From: Clostridia bacterium
Lineage (GTDB): Bacteria; Bacillota_A; Clostridia; Christensenellales; Aristaeellaceae
Direction of reading: 5' to 3'
NCBI GenBank assembly: GCA_017430945.1
Contig: JAFRMB010000166.1
Span: 1-30,674 of the forward strand
Length of the DNA stretch: 30,674 nucleotides
Both the position numbers and the translations under genes were made by a program. The notes under the pieces were generated by a model. The model was given only the letters and a program-made list of their open reading frames with translations, was not told where the DNA came from and ran no database searches. Position 1 is the first letter of the stretch. The number at the start of each line of letters is the position of its first letter. Positions 14,128 to 21,267 of this stretch are shown here, piece after piece.

Positions 14128-16404
14128 TTATTTCGCCCCGACGTATTCGGCGATGATCGGGCCGGAGACATAGCCGGAGGTCAGCGCCCAGCCGTTGTTC
14201 GCGCCGCCGAAGGTGACGTAGGGCTTCTTCTCGGTGAACAGCACGCCCGCGCTGTCGCTGCCCAGAGCGTACAGGCCCTCGATGGGCGCACCCTCGGTGT
14301 TCAGCACGCGGAACTGTGCGTCGATGTCCAGGCCGGCCACGGTGTTGTAGCTGTAGCTGGCCATCTTGATGGCATAGTACGGGCCTTCGCCGATGGGCAC
14401 GAGGTCTGAGGGACCCTTGCCGAACTCCGCGTCCTCGCCGGCCTCGCAATAGCCGTTGTAGGTGGCCACGGTCTCGGAGAGCGCAGCGGGATCGACGCCG
14501 ATCTGCCCGGCAAGTGCCTCGATGGTGTCGGCCTTGAACACGAAGCCGCGATCGATGGCGATGTCCAGCACGTCATACGCCTCGGGCAGCGGGATGCCGG
14601 AGGGGATGGAGCCGCGATGGCCCAGGAAGCCCACGGCGGGACCGACGACGTCCACCTTCAGACCTTCGCTGACGATGCCGTCGATCTGCTCGGCGGACCA
14701 GATGCTGTAGTAGTTCGGTCCGGCGATCCAGGGATCCAGCATGGCGATGCCGTATTCACCGGTGAAGCGCTTGCCGTTCTTCGCGACGGCCAGGCTGTTG
14801 GAGGACACGCCCATGATCAGCGGCAGATCCGCCACGGTCCAGATGGGCTCGCGGCCGGTGTCGAAGCTCAGCATGCCCTCGATGGTGTGGATCTCGAAGC
14901 CGTAGTCCATGGCGTTGATAAAGTCGGCGGTGCCGGACATGTGCACCTCCGGCGGCATGCCGATGTTGTAGGTGGCCGCGCCATTGTCGATGGCGGACTG
15001 GATCATCTTGCCGTCGTTGCGGGCGGAGCCATAGACCTTCCAGGTGCCCTTCAGCGGGTAATACTCGTCGCTCAGGTATTTCTCAGTCATCTCGGGATTG
15101 CCCAGGAAGCCGCCGGTGGCGATCACCACGGCGTCAGCCTTGATGGTATACTCGGTGCCGTCGGCCAGGTTGCGGGCCTTGACGCCCACGGCCTTGCCGT
15201 CCTCGACGATCAGTTCATAGGCCTCTGTCTCCAGCATGTACTGGCCGCCCAGGTCGGTGAAGTCCTTGACGAGGCGGTCGAAGTAGGTGGCGATCTCCGC
15301 CTTGTTGTAGCCGTAGGTGGGCGCGCCGGGAGTGCGCTCGTCCTTGTTGGGCAGCCACTGGAACTTCACCTTGTAGGTGTCCGCCTCCGTGAAGCCGGCC
15401 TGCGGCTCGAAATCCACCTGCGCGCCGTGGTCCAGCGTCAGCCAGTCCAGCGCCTCGCCGCTGTAGTCAAAGTAGATGTCGATGATGTCTTCCTTGGCGT
15501 CGCCCTCGACGTAGTCCAGCCACGCCCGGTGCATGGCTTCGCCATCGCAGAAGTCCTCGCCGTTGTTGTACTGCTCCTTGATGCGCGGCGGGTTGATGAC
15601 GCCGATCTCGGAGGTCAGCGCGGTGGTGCCGCCGTAGCGTGCCTGCTTTTCGATGGCCAGCACCTGGGCGCCGGATTCCTGGGTGCGCAGCGCGCAGTAG
15701 GTGCCGGAACCGCCCATGCCGATCACCAGCACCTGGGTGGTGATCTCCTCCTCGCCGCCCTTCTTCTCGGGGATGTCGTGGAAAACTGAGAGGTCCGCGC
15801 CCGCCTGCGTCAGGCACGCGTCGATGGCCTTTTTGGCGGCGTTGCTGGTCACGGTCGCGCCGGTCAGGGCATCCACGCCGGTGGACTGGGCCTCGATGAT
15901 GCGCGGGAACAGCCTGGCCGCCACGGTGTCCAGCATCGGCGGGGTGGAGCCGCTGTCCTCGCCGTAGGCGATGTCGGCGATCCTGCCACCCTCGATGGTG
16001 ACGATGACCTTGTCGGTCACGGCGCGGTCAAAGCCGATGGCTTCGGCGGTGTAAAGGCCGTCCGTGAGCTCAGCGGCGGCTTCCGCTCCGCCGACCCGCG
16101 ACAGTACTGCGGCAGCGGCCTCCTTCACGGCGTTGGAGGTCATGGTCGCACCGGTGACGCCTTCGATATCGGCGCTGCCCGCCGCCACCAGCTGCTCCGC
16201 AAGCGGCTGGAGCGCCGCGCCGCCCACGCCGGGCGTCTCGCTGTCGCCGACGACTTCTGCGCCGGTGATCACGCCGTCCTCGACGGTCAGGGTCACGGAT
16301 ACCGCGCCTCCGAAGCCGGGAGCCTCGGCGACATAGGTCTCTCCCAACGCGGCGACAGGCAGGGCCAGCATCAGGACGAGAAGCAGTGCAAGTGTCTTCT
16401 TCAT
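14128..16404 (-). CDS. Secreted flavocytochrome-type reductase with two FMN-binding domains
   Basis: The 758-residue protein starts with a Sec signal peptide (1 to about 21, no lipobox). It has two FMN_bind domains with covalent-flavinylation motifs TGATMT (84-89) and TGATVT (171-176). An FAD_binding_2 reductase domain follows, with dinucleotide loop VIGMGGSGTY (207-216), ATGGFLGNPEM, and a C-terminal GGANNGWALTSGYVSG flavin-contact region. In related Bacillota proteins ApbE attaches FMN to the last Thr of such motifs, and the protein passes electrons outside the cell to fumarate, urocanate or similar acceptors. The substrate here cannot be assigned. ATG 16402-16404 follows GAGAGGAG. It has its own promoter but lies directly downstream of RibU, so flavin supply and use are paired. 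No ApbE gene is in the window. Confidence 0.88.
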   Translation of the reverse strand: MKKTLALLLVLMLALPVAALGETYVAEAPGFGGAVSVTLTVEDGVITGAEVVGDSETPGVGGAALQPLAEQLVAAGSADIEGVTGATMTSNAVKEAAAAVLSRVGGAEAAAELTDGLYTAEAIGFDRAVTDKVIVTIEGGRIADIAYGEDSGSTPPMLDTVAARLFPRIIEAQSTGVDALTGATVTSNAAKKAIDACLTQAGADLSVFHDIPEKKGGEEEITTQVLVIGMGGSGTYCALRTQESGAQVLAIEKQARYGGTTALTSEIGVINPPRIKEQYNNGEDFCDGEAMHRAWLDYVEGDAKEDIIDIYFDYSGEALDWLTLDHGAQVDFEPQAGFTEADTYKVKFQWLPNKDERTPGAPTYGYNKAEIATYFDRLVKDFTDLGGQYMLETEAYELIVEDGKAVGVKARNLADGTEYTIKADAVVIATGGFLGNPEMTEKYLSDEYYPLKGTWKVYGSARNDGKMIQSAIDNGAATYNIGMPPEVHMSGTADFINAMDYGFEIHTIEGMLSFDTGREPIWTVADLPLIMGVSSNSLAVAKNGKRFTGEYGIAMLDPWIAGPNYYSIWSAEQIDGIVSEGLKVDVVGPAVGFLGHRGSIPSGIPLPEAYDVLDIAIDRGFVFKADTIEALAGQIGVDPAALSETVATYNGYCEAGEDAEFGKGPSDLVPIGEGPYYAIKMASYSYNTVAGLDIDAQFRVLNTEGAPIEGLYALGSDSAGVLFTEKKPYVTFGGANNGWALTSGYVSGPIIAEYVGAK

Positions 16405-16456
16405 GGAAACGCTCCTCTCTTTTTCGGGTGTCGAAGGGGATAAAGTTCCTGGCCCC

Positions 16457-16485
16457 ATTATAGCATGCGCATCGCCGATCTGCAA
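16457..16485 (-). promoter_or_regulatory. Promoter of the flavinylated reductase gene
   Basis: On the minus strand TTGCAG (16480-16485), 17 bases, TATAAT (16457-16462). It lies between the ribU terminator and the reductase start. Confidence 0.75.
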
Positions 16486-16496
16486 CGACCTTTCAA

Positions 16497-16526
16497 AACG
16501 AAAACCCTGCCGTCGGCGCGGCAGGG
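16497..16526 (-). terminator. Intrinsic terminator of ribU
   Basis: On the minus strand CCCTGCCG (complement of 16519-16526) pairs with CGGCAGGG over eight bases with a six-base loop, followed by TTTTCGTTTTG. Confidence 0.8.
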
Positions 16527-16582
16527 CATATCTTTAAAGATCCGTGCTTATACGAATAGGGCGAAAGCCTTGAGCCTGTTCG

Positions 16583-17242
16583 TCACCGGCTCATCAGCGC
16601 GAATACGATGGCGCAGGTGATCACCAGCACCACAGCCGCGATCGTCATGGGCAGATTGAAGCGGCGCACATGATCGCTGTTCGACGACGGCATGAGCAGT
16701 CCCGCGCGGCGCAGCGCGTCGGTGACCGGCTTGTACACCAGGATCGCGATGCCGGCATTCAGCCCGCCCTTGACCAGATTGAAGGGCAGGAAGGTGGGGA
16801 TCAGCATGCCCGCAACGACTTCGCGGGGCACCTTCATGTACAGCGGCGTGATGATGTAGTTCCACGCCAGCATGAGCGCCGTCATCGCCACGACGCCCAC
16901 CGCGAGTCCGATGGCCGCGGACTTCAGGCTCTTGCTGCGCCGGTATATGATCGCCGGCGGCAGCGCGAACGCACCGGTGGACAGCACGTTCATCAACAGT
17001 CCGATGAAGCCGGTGGTGCTGACGGTGACCATCTCCAGCAGCGAGACCACCAGCGTGATCAGAAGGGCCGGCAGCGGCCCCAGCATGAATCCGGACAGGA
17101 CCACGACCACGTCCTTCAGGTCGAAGCTCAGGAATCCCGCCACCTGCGGCAGCGGTCGGGTGACCAGCATGGCGATGTACGCCATGGCGGCCAGCATGGC
17201 CATCAGAGTCAGTTTTTTGGTGGAACGGTTCGATTCGCTCAT
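16583..17242 (-). CDS. ribU: Riboflavin ECF transporter substrate-binding subunit RibU
   Basis: RibU is the membrane S component that binds riboflavin and works with the shared EcfAA'T energy module, which is not in this window. The 219-residue protein has a short Ser/Lys-rich cytoplasmic start, then about six hydrophobic segments. The stretch FDLKDVVVVLSGFMLGPLPA (about 38-57) matches the conserved S-component region, and NLVKGGLNAGIAILVYKP lies near the end. ATG 17240-17242 follows AGAGGAGG. The frame is open further, but upstream sequence is the riboswitch. An FMN riboswitch and leader terminator sit in front, so expression should fall when FMN is plentiful. That context makes riboflavin by far the most likely substrate. 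Confidence 0.93.
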   Translation of the reverse strand: MSESNRSTKKLTLMAMLAAMAYIAMLVTRPLPQVAGFLSFDLKDVVVVLSGFMLGPLPALLITLVVSLLEMVTVSTTGFIGLLMNVLSTGAFALPPAIIYRRSKSLKSAAIGLAVGVVAMTALMLAWNYIITPLYMKVPREVVAGMLIPTFLPFNLVKGGLNAGIAILVYKPVTDALRRAGLLMPSSNSDHVRRFNLPMTIAAVVLVITCAIVFALMSR

Positions 17243-17282
17243 GGGTATGCCTCCTCTTTCGTCGCGCCGCGCCCGCCCGCAC

Positions 17283-17319
17283 AAACGAAAACGCCCGCGG
17301 GCGGCATGTCCCGGGGCGT
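17283..17319 (-). terminator. Expression-platform terminator of the FMN riboswitch
   Basis: On the minus strand ACGCCCCGGG pairs with CCCGCGGGCGT (one bulged C, eight-base loop), followed by TTTCGTTT. It lies between the aptamer and the ribU ribosome site, fitting control by premature termination. Confidence 0.75.
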
Positions 17320-17340
17320 GGAAACACGTAAAGCGGCTGA

Positions 17341-17452
17341 ATCTTCTTCCATCCAGACTGTACTGTCGGTACCGGAATCGCACCGGTTCCTGCCGCAGGA
17401 GCGGCTCGCGGACTTTACCGCCGGTCGGGAATCTCACCCTGCCCCGAAGATC
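17341..17452 (-). ncRNA. FMN riboswitch (RFN element)
   Basis: The minus strand carries the canonical conserved segments in order: ATCTTCGGGGCAGGGTGA, ATTCCCGACCGGCGGTA, the GTCCGCGAGC turn, GAACCGGTG with GATTCCGGTACCGACAG, and the closing AGTCTGGATGGAAGAAGAT. The ends pair (ATCTTC/GAAGAT) to close the central junction. Known members bind flavin mononucleotide and shut off riboflavin synthesis or uptake genes; here the target is ribU. Confidence 0.97.
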
Positions 17453-17460
17453 ACACTATA

Positions 17461-17489
17461 GTTATAGCGCGCGGGACCGCCCTTGTCAA
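17461..17489 (-). promoter_or_regulatory. Promoter of the FMN riboswitch-ribU transcript
   Basis: On the minus strand TTGACA (17484-17489), 17 bases, TATAAC (17461-17466), immediately upstream of the aptamer. Confidence 0.8.
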
Positions 17490-17519
17490 TATCGGCTTTT
17501 GTTAATTTTACGACATTCG

Positions 17520-17546
17520 TTGACACGCCCCCGCGCAGGTTATAAA
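17520..17546 (+). promoter_or_regulatory. Promoter candidate of the EamA transporter gene
   Basis: TTGACA (17520-17525) and TATAAA (17541-17546) are separated by 15 bases, shorter than ideal. It is divergent from the ribU promoter about 30 bases away. Confidence 0.5.
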
Positions 17547-17579
17547 CTTTTCTGTGATATCAGATGAGGACGGATGCAC

Positions 17580-18413
17580 ATGAAAAAGGAACACATCGGC
17601 GCGATCCAGGTGGCGCTGGGCGCGACGTTCTGGAGCTTCGCCGGCGTATTGGGCAAGTGGCTGCCCTGGAACGCCTTTACCATCAACGGCGTGCGCGCGC
17701 TGGTCGCGGTGCTGCTGCTGGGGCTTTCGCGCCGGAGCCTGCGTGTGCGCATGAGCCGCGGCACCGTGCTGGGCGCGCTGGGCGTGATGCTGACCAGCAT
17801 GCTCTACATGGCGGCGATCAAGCTGACCACCTCCGCCAACGCCATCGTACTTCAGTACGCGGCGCCGGCATTCGTCATACTGTTCTGCTGGCTGTTCTAC
17901 GGGCAGCGCCCATCGCGTCGCAGCGTGGTCACCGCGTGCCTGATCATGCTGGGCGTCGTTCTGTGCTTCGCGGACAAGATGGGCGGCGGCCACTTCCTGG
18001 GCAACCTTCTGGCGATCCTTTCCGCGGTGACCTTCTCTCTGGTGTTCTTCTGCGCGCGCATGCCGAACACCGATCCCTCCGACTACTCGCTGCTGGGCCT
18101 CATGTTGTGCACGCCGTGCCTCGTCTCGCTGTTCTTTGACCCAGCGGTTTCCGCCCGCCCCACCGAATGGCTGGCGGCGCTCGGGCTGGGCGTATGCCTG
18201 GCGGGCGGCTATTTCTTCATATCGAAGGCGATGGGAAAGGTCTCCCCCGTGTTCACCGTGCTGCTCTCGAACCTGGAGCCGGTGCTCAATCCGATCTGGG
18301 TGGCGCTTTTCCTGCCGTCGCTGGGCGAGTTGCCCGGCGGGCTGTCGCTCGTCGGCGCGCTGATCGTGCTGGTCACCGCCGCCGTTTACTCCATCGCGCC
18401 CGGAGACCGCTGA
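17580..18413 (+). CDS. EamA/DMT-family transporter
   Basis: The 277-residue membrane protein contains about ten hydrophobic segments arranged as two EamA halves: first half from about residue 7 to 128, second from about 135 to 270. Typical phrases include ATFWSFAGVLGKW, ITLTTSANAIVLQYAAP-like sequence after the third helix, and LSNLEPVLNPIWVALFLPSLGE in the second half, where the family has L-E-P-V. Such proteins export or import small metabolites, and the substrate is not predictable. Two ATGs six bases apart could start it; 17580 is taken because GAGGA is about nine bases away, while 17574 would be too close. The gene stands between the flavin block and the origin. Confidence 0.87.
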   Translation: MKKEHIGAIQVALGATFWSFAGVLGKWLPWNAFTINGVRALVAVLLLGLSRRSLRVRMSRGTVLGALGVMLTSMLYMAAIKLTTSANAIVLQYAAPAFVILFCWLFYGQRPSRRSVVTACLIMLGVVLCFADKMGGGHFLGNLLAILSAVTFSLVFFCARMPNTDPSDYSLLGLMLCTPCLVSLFFDPAVSARPTEWLAALGLGVCLAGGYFFISKAMGKVSPVFTVLLSNLEPVLNPIWVALFLPSLGELPGGLSLVGALIVLVTAAVYSIAPGDR

Positions 18414-18483
18414 ACGCGCTATTTCCCGCATCGAACGCCTTCTTTCGTTCATGGGACATTTTCGTGAACTATCCCCTCTCCCC

Positions 18484-18512
18484 TTGAAATCATCCATTTT
18501 AAATGATAAAAT
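18484..18512 (+). promoter_or_regulatory. Promoter of dnaA
   Basis: TTGAAA (18484-18489), 17 bases, TAAAAT (18507-18512), in an AT-rich island. DnaA boxes lie between it and the start codon, allowing DnaA to repress its own gene. Confidence 0.65.
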
Positions 18513-18559
18513 GAAAATGAAATAGTATCCGTTTCTGTGCGCGTGACCGCTCCTGGCCG

Positions 18560-18613
18560 CTATCCACAGCCTTCGGACATTTTCCACACGCGCTTTCCAC
18601 AACATGTGGATAA
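18560..18613. other. oriC, upstream DnaA-box cluster
   Basis: Four DnaA-box matches lie within 54 bases before dnaA: CTATCCACA (18560-18568), TTTTCCACA (18580-18588), CTTTCCACA (18593-18601), and the perfect reverse box TGTGGATAA (18605-18613). The first three face the plus direction and the last the minus. This corresponds to the upstream sub-region of a bipartite Bacillota origin. Confidence 0.85.
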
Positions 18614-18646
18614 GAGGCGCGCAATCCATCGATTCGGAGAGATAAC

Positions 18647-19963
18647 ATGAATTGCACCCCCGATCAGCAGGCCAGATGGGACCGCGTGCTCAGGATCCTG
18701 AAGGACAACCTGGACACGCCGACCTTCAATGCATGGTTCAAGCCGCTTCGCCTTCACGCCATCTCAGGGAAGCGGATGATCATCGCCGGCGCGAATTCCT
18801 TCGCGCTGCAGCATATGCAGAGCCGCTACGGGACGACGCTGCTGGCCACCATCGACATGGTGTACGACGAGCGCTACGACCCGGAGTTCTATACCGAAGA
18901 AGAGATCGTCAAAATGGAGGAGGAGTCCGCTCCCTACACCTCCACGCTCAACGAAAAGTACAACTTTGATAATTTCGTCGTCGGCGCTTCCAACAATTTC
19001 GCCTATGCGGCGTCACTGGCGGTGGCGAAGGAGCCCAGCGACGTCTACAACCCGCTGTTCATCTACGGCGGCGTGGGCCTGGGCAAGACGCACCTCATGA
19101 ACGCCATCGGCAACCACATCCTGCAGCGCTCGCCGGGCTCACGCGTGCTTCTGATGACCAGCGAGACCATCACGAACGAACTCATCGACGCCATCGCGCG
19201 CAAGCGGACCGCGGATCTTCGCAACAAGCTGCGCAACGTGGATGTGCTGATGGTGGACGACATACAATTCCTGTCCAGGACCAAGGCGACTCAGGAGGAG
19301 TTTTTCCACACGTTCAACGAGCTGCACGGCAACAAAAAACAGATCGTGCTCTCCTCTGACCGCCCGCCCAAGGAGATCCCAGAGATCGAGGAGCGCCTTC
19401 GTTCCCGCTTCGAGTGGGGCCTGATCGTGGACATACAAAAGCCGGATTACGAGACGCGCCTGGCGATCCTCATGCAGAAGGCGTCCGAGGAGCACATCGA
19501 GGCGCCATTTGAGGTGCTCGAATACATCGCCCGAAGCGTAAGCTCCAACATAAGGGAACTCGAAGGATCCCTGAACAGTCTGAACGCACACGCTCAGCTG
19601 ATGGGCACGCCCATCACGCTGGAGATGGCGAAGGGCGCGCTGAACCACCTTGTCAAGGTGCACGGCCCGAAGCAGGTGACCGCCGACGTCATCATCGGCG
19701 CCGTGGCGGAAAGGTACGGCGTCTCGCCGGACGACATCACCGGCAAGCGCCGCAGCCGCGAGATCGCCACGCCGCGCCAGGTGGCCATGTACATCTGCCG
19801 CGAGATGACGGATCTGTCCACGACGGCGATCGGCCGCGCCTTCGGCGACCGCGACCACACCACGGTGATGCACGGCTGCGACAGGATCACCGAGACCATG
19901 GCCGCCGACTTCGCCTTCAAGCGCAGGATAGAAGAGCTCATCAAGCTGATCGAGGAGAGCTGA
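18647..19963 (+). CDS. dnaA: Chromosomal replication initiator DnaA
   Basis: DnaA binds the 9-base boxes on either side of its gene, forms an ATP-dependent filament, and melts the origin. In 438 residues: domain I (1 to about 80, helicase/regulator contacts), a very short linker domain II (about 80-103), AAA+ domain III starting at KYNFDNFVVGASN with Walker A GGVGLGKT (141-148) and Walker B LMVDD (201-205), and the DNA-binding domain IV with the signature DRDHTTVMHGCDRI (401-414). The ATG at 18647 has GGAGAG upstream. The linker is near the short end for the family. Everything needed for function appears intact. Confidence 0.97.
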   Translation: MNCTPDQQARWDRVLRILKDNLDTPTFNAWFKPLRLHAISGKRMIIAGANSFALQHMQSRYGTTLLATIDMVYDERYDPEFYTEEEIVKMEEESAPYTSTLNEKYNFDNFVVGASNNFAYAASLAVAKEPSDVYNPLFIYGGVGLGKTHLMNAIGNHILQRSPGSRVLLMTSETITNELIDAIARKRTADLRNKLRNVDVLMVDDIQFLSRTKATQEEFFHTFNELHGNKKQIVLSSDRPPKEIPEIEERLRSRFEWGLIVDIQKPDYETRLAILMQKASEEHIEAPFEVLEYIARSVSSNIRELEGSLNSLNAHAQLMGTPITLEMAKGALNHLVKVHGPKQVTADVIIGAVAERYGVSPDDITGKRRSREIATPRQVAMYICREMTDLSTTAIGRAFGDRDHTTVMHGCDRITETMAADFAFKRRIEELIKLIEES

Positions 19964-19991
19964 TGTCCCTTCATCCACCGCTTCCCGGCGC

Positions 19992-20121
19992 CTTTCCACA
20001 GGACGGATAAAAACATCCACACCCCAAAATGACGCTGCGACAGGGGCTTTGGGCACTTATCCACAGGATCCACAGCCCGTCTACTACTACTGGATAAAAG
20101 ATATATTATAGATATATATAC
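19992..20121. other. oriC, downstream DnaA boxes, DnaA-trios and unwinding element
   Basis: Between dnaA and dnaN lie CTTTCCACA (19992-20000), ACATCCACA (20013-20021), the perfect TTATCCACA (20057-20065) and adjoining GGATCCACA (20066-20074). After a short GC stretch come CTACTACTACT (20081-20091) and then an AT-only run (about 20094-20120). The order box, GC, TAC repeats, AT tract is the basal unwinding arrangement described for Bacillus subtilis, where the trios load DnaA on one strand. The dnaN ribosome site GGGAGG follows immediately. Confidence 0.88.
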
Positions 20122-20135
20122 GGGAGGAACACGCC

Positions 20136-21248
20136 ATGCGATTCAGATGCTCCGCAAACAGCCTGATCGAAGGACTTCAGACCGCCGTGAAGGCACTGCC
20201 AGGACGCACGCCCAACCAGATCCTGGAAGGCGTGCTGATAGAGACCGAGGGGGAAGACGTGGTGCTGACCTGCTCTGACGAGCGCATCACCATCGTGACC
20301 CGATTCAAAGCCCAGGTAGATGAACCCGGTCGCGGCGTCGTGCCCGGAAAGCTGTTCAACGAGGTGGTGCGCCGGCTGTCCGAGGGCGACATCGATATCT
20401 CCATGAACGAACGGTTCGTGTTCACCGTGCGCGGTTCGGGATCCCGCACGAACATCGCCGGCCAGGACGCGGACCTCTATCCCGCCCTGCCGCAGATGGA
20501 CAACGAGCGCGAGATATCCCTGCCGCAGGATATGCTGAAGGATATGATCCAGAAGACGGAGTTCGCCATCGCGGTGGAGGATATGCGCGAGGTGCTGACC
20601 GGCTGCCTGCTGGAGATCGGCGGCGGAGATGTGACCATGGTGGCGCTGGACGGCTTCCGGCTGGCGCTGCGGCGCGCCAGGATCTCCGACGTGCTGGAGC
20701 AGTTCTCCGCGATCATCCCCGGCCGCGCCGTGGGCGACATCGGAAAGCTTCTGAGCGACGACCCGGAGGCGTTCGCCAGCCTGTCCTTTGGCGGCGGAAA
20801 GCTGCACATCCGCCTGGAGGATACGGAGATCTACGTGATACTGGTCGAAGGCGATTACGTTCAGTACCGCCAGATCCTGCCGCCGCGCTTCGCGACGCGC
20901 GTGGTCGTGGATCTTGAGCCGTTCAGGAAGGGCATCGACCGCGCCGCACTGATCGCCCGAGAGGGAAACAACAACCTGTTGATCCTGAAGATCGCCGGCG
21001 GCGAGATGGCCATCGAGGCGCACTCCCAGATCGGCGATGTGTTCGAGAAGCTGGATGTCGTTCAGGAGGGCGCGGACATCAACATCGCCTTCAATGTGAA
21101 ATACCTGACCGACGTGGTGCGCTATATCGACGCGGAGCAGATCGAGATCAACCTGAACACCGCTATCTCCCCCTGCATCATCACGCCCGTGGGAGACCCG
21201 GACTATGTCCACCTGGTGCTGCCGGTGAGGACCGGCGCGACGGCGTGA
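20136..21248 (+). CDS. dnaN: DNA polymerase III sliding clamp (beta subunit)
   Basis: The ring-shaped dimer tethers polymerase III and repair proteins to DNA. The 370-residue protein shows the usual three repeated clamp domains (about 1-120, 128-245, 250-370). It begins MRFRCSANSLIEGLQTAVKALPGR, contains VALDGFRLALRR in the middle domain, and ends with HLVLPVRTG, close to the canonical V-x-P-M-R tail with Val-Arg in place of Met-Arg. ATG 20136 has GGGAGG about nine bases upstream. It lies right after the origin and 19 bases before mnmE, so those two are probably co-transcribed. Confidence 0.96.
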   Translation: MRFRCSANSLIEGLQTAVKALPGRTPNQILEGVLIETEGEDVVLTCSDERITIVTRFKAQVDEPGRGVVPGKLFNEVVRRLSEGDIDISMNERFVFTVRGSGSRTNIAGQDADLYPALPQMDNEREISLPQDMLKDMIQKTEFAIAVEDMREVLTGCLLEIGGGDVTMVALDGFRLALRRARISDVLEQFSAIIPGRAVGDIGKLLSDDPEAFASLSFGGGKLHIRLEDTEIYVILVEGDYVQYRQILPPRFATRVVVDLEPFRKGIDRAALIAREGNNNLLILKIAGGEMAIEAHSQIGDVFEKLDVVQEGADINIAFNVKYLTDVVRYIDAEQIEINLNTAISPCIITPVGDPDYVHLVLPVRTGATA

Positions 21249-21267
21249 CGAAGGACGCCGGATCGAC

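Noticed and set aside
14617..15789. 390-codon open frame opposite the flavinylated reductase
   Set aside because: It is a shadow of the real gene: Val/Gly/His-rich, with no ribosome site or family motif.
17508..18629. 373-codon open frame opposite the EamA transporter and across the DnaA boxes
   Set aside because: It runs antisense through a good membrane-protein gene and through the origin's DnaA boxes. Its composition is Arg/Gln/His-rich.
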